From: an uncultured Eubacteriales bacterium
GTDB lineage: Bacteria; Bacillota_A; Clostridia; Christensenellales; Aristaeellaceae
Length of the DNA: 15,021 bases
Direction: 5' to 3'
Assembly (NCBI GenBank): GCA_944333375.1
Contig: CALVKX010000023.1
Coordinates: 1 to 15,021, forward strand
A program made the translations under genes and the position numbers. Each line of letters begins with the position of its first letter. Position 1 is the first letter of the stretch. Shown in pieces: positions 1-6,160 of this stretch. The notes under the pieces are model-generated. The model searched no databases. It was not told the origin of the DNA and saw nothing but the letters and a program-made list of their open reading frames with translations.

Positions 1-1109
1 GTATAGGCCACGATGCTGCCCGCGCCGCTGCCGCGGCCGGGGCCGACCATGATGCCGTTTCGCTTGGCGTAGTCGATAAAATCCCACACGATGAGGAAGT
101 AGTCCACATACCCCATGCGGGAGATCATGTCCAGCTCGTAGGCAAGGCGCGTGGACGGCTCACTCTGCGGGTCGTCCGCCTGACCGGGATAGCGCTTTTG
201 CAGGCCCTCGCGGCACAGGCGGGTGAGCATCTCCAGGGCCGTCTCGCCCGTTTCGATGGGGAAGCGTGGCAGGTGCAGCTTGCCAAATTCAAACGTCACA
301 CGGCAGCGCGCGGCGATCTCGCCCGCCTGATGAACGGCCTGGGGGCAGTCGGCAAAGAGCGAGAGCATCTCGCTCTCGCTTTTGACGTACAGTTCGTCCG
401 TCTCCATGCGCATGCGCGTCTCATCCTGGAGGGTCTTGCCCGTCTGGATGCACATGAGCACCTCCTGGGCGGCCGCGTCCTCGCGGTAGAGGTAATGGCA
501 ATCGTTGGTGGCCACCAGCGGGATGCCCGTCTCCTGCGAAAGCGCCTTGAGGCGGGGGAGAACCCTGCGCTCCTCCTCCAGGCCGTGGTCCATGATCTCC
601 ACGAAGTAGTTGCCCTTGCCGAAAAGCGCCTGCATCTGGAGCGCGTACTTTTTCGCGTCCTCCATGCGCCCCTGCAACAGCAGCTTGGGCAGATCGCCGC
701 TGAGACACGCCGAGAGGCAGATGAGCCCCTGGGCGTGCTCCCGGAGGATGTTGTAGTCGATGCGGGGTTTATAATAGAAGCCTTCCGTGAATCCGGCGCT
801 GACGAGCTTGACGAGGTTGTGATACCCGGTCTGGTTTTCGCACAGCAAAATCAGGTGGCTGTACTCGCGCGCCGCGCCGTGTTTCTCAAAGCGGTCGGGG
901 CAGATATAGACCTCGCAGCCGATGATGGGCACGATGCCCTCGTCCATGCAGGCGTTGTAGAAGTCAATCGCGCCGTACATCACCCCGTGGTCGGTCACGG
1001 CGGCGTGCGTGAAGCCAAGCTCCTTGAGCCGCTTGACCAGGGGCTTGATGCGGTTGGCTCCGTCCAGGAGGCTGTATTCGGTATGCAGGTGGAGATGGGC
1101 AAAGGACAT
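1..1109 (-). CDS. dnaE: DNA polymerase III alpha subunit, N-terminal part (runs off the left edge)
   Basis: Catalytic subunit of the replicative/repair DNA polymerase III (C family); only the first 369 residues are present. The start ATG (1107-1109) follows AGGAG at 1116-1120 with 6 nt spacing. Residues 3-17 read [15 protein letters not shown], the opening of the PHP domain. All nine PHP metal-ligand positions known from DnaE enzymes with intact PHP sites appear present: H7, H9, D16, H41, E66, H85, C135, D203 and H205. The segment ending near residue 369 contains [10 protein letters not shown], the conserved polymerase-core entry motif. The palm aspartates lie beyond the edge. The gene is last in the visible minus-strand operon, 29 bp after the CHAP gene, with no terminator between them. 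Whether it is DnaE1 or a DnaE3-type protein cannot be decided from this part. Identification is firm. Confidence 0.96.
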   Translation of the reverse strand, partial: MSFAHLHLHTEYSLLDGANRIKPLVKRLKELGFTHAAVTDHGVMYGAIDFYNACMDEGIVPIIGCEVYICPDRFEKHGAAREYSHLILLCENQTGYHNLVKLVSAGFTEGFYYKPRIDYNILREHAQGLICLSACLSGDLPKLLLQGRMEDAKKYALQMQALFGKGNYFVEIMDHGLEEERRVLPRLKALSQETGIPLVATNDCHYLYREDAAAQEVLMCIQTGKTLQDETRMRMETDELYVKSESEMLSLFADCPQAVHQAGEIAARCRVTFEFGKLHLPRFPIETGETALEMLTRLCREGLQKRYPGQADDPQSEPSTRLAYELDMISRMGYVDYFLIVWDFIDYAKRNGIMVGPGRGSGAGSIVAY

Positions 1110-1138
1110 GGGCGTCTCCTTTGGGCCGGTCCGTGGCG

Positions 1139-2173
1139 CTAGTCGGTGACCAGCCAGCTGTTGGGATCGTTGTAGGTCATTTCGTTGAGGGCGGCGGCGA
1201 TGGCCTGCTGGGTTTCGCGGTCCGCCAGGCCGTTGACGGTCTTGCCCTCCATGCCGGCCTGGAAGTCCATCACCGCGCGGCGGGTGTTTCCGCCGAAGGC
1301 GCCGGTGAGGTGCTGTTCCTCCAGATAGCCCAGGGCGTTAAGCGCCTGCTGGAGCAAAAGCACCTTATCGCCGCTGTTTCCGTAGCGCATGGTGGTGCCC
1401 ACCACGTCCTCGCAGGCGCCGAAGCCCAGCACCTGGCTGTTGTTGAGGAAGTAGCTGTTGCGCTGCACGCTGGAGGGATTGTTGCCCTCGATGACATGGA
1501 TGACGACGTTGCCCTCCGCGTCGCGGGTGCAGTATTCCACCAGGGCCACGTGCTCGGTGTCTCCGGCCTCGTTGTAGCTGAAGAACACCAGGTCGCCCGA
1601 GCGGGGGATGTACTCGTTTTTCTGGAGCAGATGGTCGCTTCCCAGCAGCCACTGGTAGCCCCAGTCCGGGCAGTTGCCCTTGCGGTAGACGAAGCGGCCG
1701 CGCTTGATGAACCAGTCGCGGCCGGTGTTCTGCCCGCTGTAGTTGGGATAGATCACGTTGAGCAGGCTGGTGCCGTAGCGCTGGTCCACCTGGTCCACGC
1801 ACCAGCAGACGAACTCGGCGCACCATTCGGCGTTGGCGTCGCCACTCCACAGGCCATACTTGGTGAAGCTATTGGGGCCCTCGGCATAACCCAGCTCGCC
1901 GCGCGCCACCTCCAGCAGCTTTTCCACAAATTCGGGACGATCGCCTTCCTCGATGAGCGTCTCGCCGTCGCCCTCGGGATTGTTCACATCCGAGAGCGCG
2001 TACACCTGCTCCGGCGGCACCGGCGTGGCGTCGGGATCGGGGGTGGCGGTGGCCTCCTCCGCCTGCCGGGCGAGGGTTTCCTCGTCCAATTCCTCAAAGG
2101 TGGTCGCCAGGGCGCAGGGCGCGGCCAGCAGCAGCGCGGCCAGCATCCAGGCAAGCGGACGTCTCCATGTCAA
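1139..2173 (-). CDS. Secreted CHAP-domain peptidoglycan hydrolase with C-terminal peptidoglycan-binding domain
   Basis: Predicted cell-wall amidase or endopeptidase of 344 residues, exported by a signal peptide (about residues 1-24, [15 protein letters not shown] core). A Thr/Pro/Asp-rich linker follows (about 40-60). The catalytic domain carries the cysteine in [11 protein letters not shown] (C118) and the histidine in [10 protein letters not shown] (H208), the usual CHAP/NlpC-like dyad. Residues about 261-328 resemble a PG_binding_1 domain ([20 protein letters not shown], then a second half with TRRAVMDFQ). I chose a TTG start at 2171-2173 because AGGAGG (2182-2187) sits 8 nt upstream; the reading frame stays open further upstream but runs into the preceding gene. 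The gap to the solute-binding protein gene is only 13 bp, so cotranscription is likely. Cleavage specificity (amidase or endopeptidase) cannot be read from the sequence. Confidence 0.88.
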   Translation of the reverse strand: MTWRRPLAWMLAALLLAAPCALATTFEELDEETLARQAEEATATPDPDATPVPPEQVYALSDVNNPEGDGETLIEEGDRPEFVEKLLEVARGELGYAEGPNSFTKYGLWSGDANAEWCAEFVCWCVDQVDQRYGTSLLNVIYPNYSGQNTGRDWFIKRGRFVYRKGNCPDWGYQWLLGSDHLLQKNEYIPRSGDLVFFSYNEAGDTEHVALVEYCTRDAEGNVVIHVIEGNNPSSVQRNSYFLNNSQVLGFGACEDVVGTTMRYGNSGDKVLLLQQALNALGYLEEQHLTGAFGGNTRRAVMDFQAGMEGKTVNGLADRETQQAIAAALNEMTYNDPNSWLVTD

Positions 2174-2181
2174 GGCTGCCA

Positions 2182-2187
2182 CCTCCT
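2182..2187 (-). promoter_or_regulatory. Ribosome binding site that fixes the TTG start of the CHAP gene
   Basis: On the minus strand AGGAGG lies 8 nt before TTG at 2173 and overlaps by one base the TGA stop of the solute-binding protein gene (2187-2189). The ATG candidates further upstream in this frame lie inside the preceding gene and have no comparable site. This supports the TTG start and suggests termination-coupled reinitiation. Confidence 0.8.
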
Positions 2188-3740
2188 CAGCGCCCGAAGG
2201 CTTCAATGCCGCGCAGAACCTCAAACTCGCGGATGGAGCGGACGGTTGTGAACATCTTGCGCGTCAGGATGGCCCCGGTGCGATAAAACAGGCAGATGAA
2301 GGGGACGTCCGCCGCAAACTGCTGCTGGATGGCCTGGCTGGTATAGGCGAAGTCCGCCTGATCCTCCTGGGTGCGCAGGGTGTCGATCAGCGAGGTCATC
2401 TCGCTGGAGTTGTAGCGACCGTAGTTCTGGTCGTTGCCCTTGCGCAGGAAAAAGCCCACGTCCGGCACCACGTCCATCTGGAAGGAGCACAGCGCGAGGT
2501 CAAAGCCGCCGTTTTCCAGCACGGTCTTGCACTCGTCATAGCTCACGGTTTCCACGTGGATGCTGATGCCCACCTCCCAGAGCATATCGGCGATCATGTT
2601 GGCGGTTTCAAAGCGCACGTCGTTTTCGGGGTCCTCGTACACCCACAGGCCCAGCACCAGGTGCTTGGGCTCCTCCGCGCCCTCCACGGGCTTGTCCAGA
2701 ATCCCATTGCCGTCCAGGTCCACCCATCCGTCCTCGGCCAAAAGCGCTCTGGCCTTGTCGGGGTTGTAGACGAAGGTGCTCTCCTGATCGTAGTACAGCC
2801 AGCTGTCCGAAGGGATGGGCGTATTGGCCTTCGTGGTCATGCCCATGTAGACGTTCTGGGAGATGAGGTCGACGTTGATGGCGTAGCGGATGGCCTGGCG
2901 CACCTTGAGGCTGTCCAGCGGGAAGGAGCGCTCGCGGTGATTGATGAGCAGGACCTCCAACTGCCGGGTCGAGTAGGAAATGGAGAGGGAGTTGATGCCG
3001 CTTTTGTACTGCGCCGCCGCCACCGAACGGGTAAAGACGGTGTCCACGCGGCCGTACTCATAGGCGTTTATCATGTCCTTGTTGTTGGGGTAGAAGGTGA
3101 CGGTGATCTCCTCAACCTGCGGCGGGGTCTGCCACCAGGAGGGATTGGCGTTGAGCAGCATGTAGCTGGCGGGCTCAAAGCTGGCGATGACATAGGGGCC
3201 CGTGCCCACGGGGTTGGCCATCTCGACCTGGGAGGCGGGGACCACGGGGAAGGTCATGCTGTAGAGCAGGCCGTAGTAGTCGCGCGCGGCCTTGACGACC
3301 ACGGTGCGGTCGTCCTGCGCGCTGAAGGAGGACACCAAATAGCGGATGTTCCCGTAAAAGCCGCGGTCCAGCCCCTGGTCGTTCTTGGCGAGGTTGAGGA
3401 TGTACTGGCCGCTGGCCACCACGTCCTGCGCCGTCAGGGGCGTACCGTCGGAAAAGGTGATGTTCTCCCTGAGGGTAAACGTCCAGGTCTTGCCGCCGCC
3501 GGACTCCGTCCAGCTCTCGGCCAGAAGCGGCTGGGGCAGGCCGTTGTCATCCACGGTGACCAGGCTCTCATACACCACGCCGTAAAGGGAGACCATGTCG
3601 CGCTCCTGAGGCGTGAGGGGGCGGATCTCCGTGGTGCGGGTGGAGATCATGCCCACAAGGAGCGAGTCCTCCACGTTCTCGGCAAACGCCCACACGGGCA
3701 TAAGCATCAGGCACAAAAGCAGGCAAACCAACCGTTTCAT
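2187..3740 (-). CDS. Extracellular solute-binding protein, family 5 (oligopeptide/nickel type)
   Basis: Substrate-capture protein of a peptide-type ABC transporter, 517 residues, the normal length for SBP family 5. The N-terminus has a Sec signal peptide, MKRLVCLLLCLMLMPVWAFA, with likely cleavage after A20. The body shows typical family 5 features: PLLAESWTES, FTLRENITFSDGTPLTAQDVV, VGTGPYVI, VRQAIRYAIN and a C-terminal region with YNSSEMTSLID. There is no lipobox with the cysteine at a signal-peptidase II position, which is unusual for a Gram-positive binding protein. The start ATG overlaps the upstream gene's stop as ATGA, with GGAGG 7 nt upstream. No permease or ATPase gene is in the window. 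Its position between two wall hydrolases suggests murein peptides or other peptides as ligand, but this is inference. Family assignment is strong; substrate is unknown. Confidence 0.93.
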   Translation of the reverse strand: MKRLVCLLLCLMLMPVWAFAENVEDSLLVGMISTRTTEIRPLTPQERDMVSLYGVVYESLVTVDDNGLPQPLLAESWTESGGGKTWTFTLRENITFSDGTPLTAQDVVASGQYILNLAKNDQGLDRGFYGNIRYLVSSFSAQDDRTVVVKAARDYYGLLYSMTFPVVPASQVEMANPVGTGPYVIASFEPASYMLLNANPSWWQTPPQVEEITVTFYPNNKDMINAYEYGRVDTVFTRSVAAAQYKSGINSLSISYSTRQLEVLLINHRERSFPLDSLKVRQAIRYAINVDLISQNVYMGMTTKANTPIPSDSWLYYDQESTFVYNPDKARALLAEDGWVDLDGNGILDKPVEGAEEPKHLVLGLWVYEDPENDVRFETANMIADMLWEVGISIHVETVSYDECKTVLENGGFDLALCSFQMDVVPDVGFFLRKGNDQNYGRYNSSEMTSLIDTLRTQEDQADFAYTSQAIQQQFAADVPFICLFYRTGAILTRKMFTTVRSIREFEVLRGIEAFGR

Positions 3741-5494
3741 GCATCATCCTCCGTGATTTCGTAATACAGGCGCTTGTAGGCGGCATAGTCGTCCAGCACG
3801 CGCGCGGCGTACTGCTTGGTGGGTCCGTCGATCATGTCGTCCAGGTTGATGGTCAGCCCGTCCCGGCTGTAGCGGGAGTCGTTGAGCCAGTTCTGCACCT
3901 CGCCCTGCCCCGCATGGAAGCTGGCGGCGACCAGCACCGGGTCGCCCCGGAACCGCTCGCTCAAAAAGTTCAGATACCAGCAGCCATATTCCACGTTGGT
4001 CGGAGCGTCGTACATGCTGTCAAAGCTGTAGCCACCGTCCGAGCCTATCTTGCCATGGATCCATTCGGCGGTGTCGTCCATGAGCTGCATCAGGCCGCGC
4101 GCGCCCACGCTGCTCTCCGCATCGGGCCTGAAGGAGCTTTCGTTGAGCACGATAGCCGCCACGAAGGCGGGCGACAGATTGTACTTGGCCGCCTTTTCCT
4201 CGATGAGCTCCTCGTAGTAGTAGGGATGCGCCTCCCGCACGGCCGCCTCCTGCGCCGCGCGCGCGGCCAGCACCTGCTGGGTCTGGCGGTCCATGCTCAT
4301 CTGCGCGATCCACAGCCCCAGGGCCGCAAACGCGCAGGCAAAGGCGGCGATGGGCAGCCAGGGGATGTTGAGGCGCGGGCGCTTTTCCTCCTGCTCCTCC
4401 TCCACGTGCCAGCCCTCGTCCGGCTCCATGGGAGCGGCGGGGTCCGGCAGGGGAGTGTCCAGATCCCCGTAGCCCAGCCGGGCGGCATAGGCGCGCACGG
4501 GGTGCATGTTGGCCGGCTCGGACTGCGCGACGGCTGCATAGGCTTGTCCGCGGCCGCCCTGGGGAATCGGCGCGGCGGGCGCGGCCTGGGCGGCGGGTTG
4601 AGTCTGCTGCTCCCATTTGGCGCGATCGGGCGGATAGGACTGTCGGGAAGCGGCTTCGCGCGGGGCGGGCGGATTTTGCCGGCGCTCGCTGATGGCATAC
4701 TGCGCGCCATGCCTGCGCCGCACCGGCTGCGCCGCCAGGCTGTTTTCCATCTGCCGCTGCTGCTGCAAAAGCTGCTGGGGATATCCGGCGTCCTCATACT
4801 CCTCGGCGGTCTGCGGCAGGGCGCCCTCGGGGCGCGGCAGCGGCGCCGTGCGGCGAAGCGGCCTTCCCAGGGGATCCGTAGGCGCGGGCTCCTCCCCGGT
4901 CCGGGAAGCGGTCTGCACGCGCGGTCCCTCGGGACGGCGAAGGGGCAGGTTGTTTTGCTGCGCCACGCGCAGCCAGTCGGGCAGCTCCGGCCGCGCGGGC
5001 GGCTCAAAGCTTGAGCCGTCCGGGGCAGCTGCCGCCGGCGGCTGCGAGGGCATGGCGATGCGCGCGCCGGTGCCCGGCGCGCTGACGGCAGGGGTCTCCC
5101 CTTCGGCCGGGTCCCGGAGCGGGCGTGCGCGGCGGACGGGCCGGGGCGCCTCGGGCGGCGGGTCAAAGGGATTGTCGGGAATGGCATAATCCTCCGGGTA
5201 GGCGACGCTCTGCGCGGGCGCGGGACCATCGGCAGCGCTGAGCAGCTTCGTCATCACCGTACCGCGCGCCTCTTCGCCGCTTCTCCTGCGCGCGCGCGTG
5301 CCATAGGCGTCCACCGCCGAACGTCCGTAGGGATCGGCCCGGTGGCGCACAACCGCCGCCGAGGGGCTCTCCTGGTCATGCATGGACTGCGCCCGCTGCC
5401 TGCGCCGGCCTTCGTTTACGGAGGAGACGTAGGTATAATCCACCGGCGCGCCGTCATCGTCCAGGTCGTGAAAAAGCACGGGTCGAAAGCTCAT
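3737..5494 (-). CDS. Membrane-anchored lytic transglycosylase (SLT domain) with long disordered cytoplasmic N-terminus
   Basis: Predicted peptidoglycan lytic transglycosylase of 585 residues. Residues 1-370 are Pro/Ala/Gln/Arg-rich and look disordered, with four P-[LV]-R-R motifs (119-122, 184-187, 212-215, 257-260). An acidic stretch (about 355-371) precedes one transmembrane helix (about 376-398, PWLPIAAFACAFAALGLWIA). A short Ala/Gln-rich, probably helical, stalk leads to the SLT domain (about 424-580). That domain shows the catalytic glutamate in VLNESSFRP (E452), the GARGLMQLM motif (464-472) and AASFHAGQGEVQNWL. Topology should be N-in, C-out. The start at 5494 is chosen because AAAGGAG (5500-5506) precedes it and it falls just after the coaE stop; an in-frame ORF extension further upstream only overlaps coaE. 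Its stop overlaps the next gene's ATG. Domain call is firm; the role of the tail is unknown. Confidence 0.9.
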   Translation of the reverse strand: MSFRPVLFHDLDDDGAPVDYTYVSSVNEGRRRQRAQSMHDQESPSAAVVRHRADPYGRSAVDAYGTRARRRSGEEARGTVMTKLLSAADGPAPAQSVAYPEDYAIPDNPFDPPPEAPRPVRRARPLRDPAEGETPAVSAPGTGARIAMPSQPPAAAAPDGSSFEPPARPELPDWLRVAQQNNLPLRRPEGPRVQTASRTGEEPAPTDPLGRPLRRTAPLPRPEGALPQTAEEYEDAGYPQQLLQQQRQMENSLAAQPVRRRHGAQYAISERRQNPPAPREAASRQSYPPDRAKWEQQTQPAAQAAPAAPIPQGGRGQAYAAVAQSEPANMHPVRAYAARLGYGDLDTPLPDPAAPMEPDEGWHVEEEQEEKRPRLNIPWLPIAAFACAFAALGLWIAQMSMDRQTQQVLAARAAQEAAVREAHPYYYEELIEEKAAKYNLSPAFVAAIVLNESSFRPDAESSVGARGLMQLMDDTAEWIHGKIGSDGGYSFDSMYDAPTNVEYGCWYLNFLSERFRGDPVLVAASFHAGQGEVQNWLNDSRYSRDGLTINLDDMIDGPTKQYAARVLDDYAAYKRLYYEITEDDA

Positions 5495-5505
5495 GACAGC
5501 TCCTT

Positions 5506-6114
5506 TCAGAAGATGAATTCCGGCTTGCTCCACTCCAGATAGAGCGCGTGCAGCTCCCTTCGCAGCTCCTCCATGGGCTTGTCGGTATGAATCACGATGT
5601 CGCTGCGGCGCTCCTTCTCCCCCAGCGGCCACTGGCTGTGGATGCGGCGCAGCGCCTGCTCGCGGTCCAGACCACTGCGGGTCTTGAGCCGCTGGATCTG
5701 CATTTCCTCGGGCGCGGAGGCGCACACGGTGATATCGGCCAGGCTGCTCAGGCCGGCCTCAAAGAGAAGCGGCACATCCAATACAACGACCAGCGTCCCC
5801 ATTTTCCGGCAGGTCTCGATCTCCTCGAGCATCTGCTTTTGGATCAGCGGATGCGTTGCGGCGTTGAGCTTTTCCAGCGCCTCCTCGTTTTGAAAGACGA
5901 TGGAGCTGAGCACCGGCCGGTTGAGCGTGCCGTCGGGGTAGAACACGTAGTCGCCAAACGCATCCCTGATTAACGGCAGCGCGTCTCCCCCCGGCCCGGT
6001 GAGCTGGTCGTTGATGGCGTCCGCATCCACGATCAGCGCACCCATGGCCCTCAGCAGGCTTGCGATGGTGGACTTTCCGCAGGCGATACCGCCGGTAAGA
6101 CCGATGATCTTCAT
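5506..6114 (-). CDS. coaE: Dephospho-CoA kinase
   Basis: Catalyses the last step of coenzyme A synthesis, ATP-dependent phosphorylation of the ribose 3'-hydroxyl of dephospho-CoA, in the cytoplasm. The 202-residue length is normal. The P-loop GLTGGIACGKST is at residues 5-16, followed by the DADAIN motif (about 30-35), PLIRDAFG, the NRPVLSSIVF segment, the HPLI motif, VVLDVPLLFEAG and the lid region with RLKTRSGLDREQALRRI. The start ATG at 6112-6114 has AAAGGGG 8 nt upstream. The gene follows polA by 45 bp and precedes the transglycosylase by 11 bp. The polA-coaE neighbourhood is common in Bacillota, which supports both calls. Confidence 0.97.
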   Translation of the reverse strand: MKIIGLTGGIACGKSTIASLLRAMGALIVDADAINDQLTGPGGDALPLIRDAFGDYVFYPDGTLNRPVLSSIVFQNEEALEKLNAATHPLIQKQMLEEIETCRKMGTLVVVLDVPLLFEAGLSSLADITVCASAPEEMQIQRLKTRSGLDREQALRRIHSQWPLGEKERRSDIVIHTDKPMEELRRELHALYLEWSKPEFIF

Positions 6115-6144
6115 TTGCAGATCCCCTTTCTATACTACTTACAA

Positions 6145-6160
6145 AACCGCCTTTCCGGTT
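6145..6160 (-). other. Short hairpin in the polA-coaE gap
   Basis: The 45-bp gap contains AACCG and CGGTT arms around a 6-nt loop, and on the minus strand two further T residues follow. The first arm begins at the last bases of polA. A 5-bp stem with so few Ts is too weak for an efficient terminator; it could be an RNA processing or stabilising element, or chance. Confidence 0.25.

Noticed and set aside
198..1142. A 314-codon plus-strand frame opposite dnaE
   Set aside because: Fully opposite a firm PHP-domain match, no ribosome binding site, no domain.
1953..3764. A 603-codon plus-strand frame opposite the CHAP and solute-binding protein genes
   Set aside because: Spans two clearly identified genes on the other strand and shows the same His/Val/Gly-rich shadow composition.
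4400..5200. Possible tandem DNA repeat in the transglycosylase tail
   Set aside because: Short peptide motifs recur, but spacing is irregular and I saw no repeated DNA unit of useful length.
3914..5229. Several long frames on both strands within the transglycosylase region
   Set aside because: The disordered Pro/Ala/Arg-rich coding sequence keeps other frames open; none has a start signal or domain.
5495..5725. A 77-codon N-terminal extension of the transglycosylase
   Set aside because: It lies inside coaE, has no ribosome binding site, and the ATG at 5494 has a strong one.
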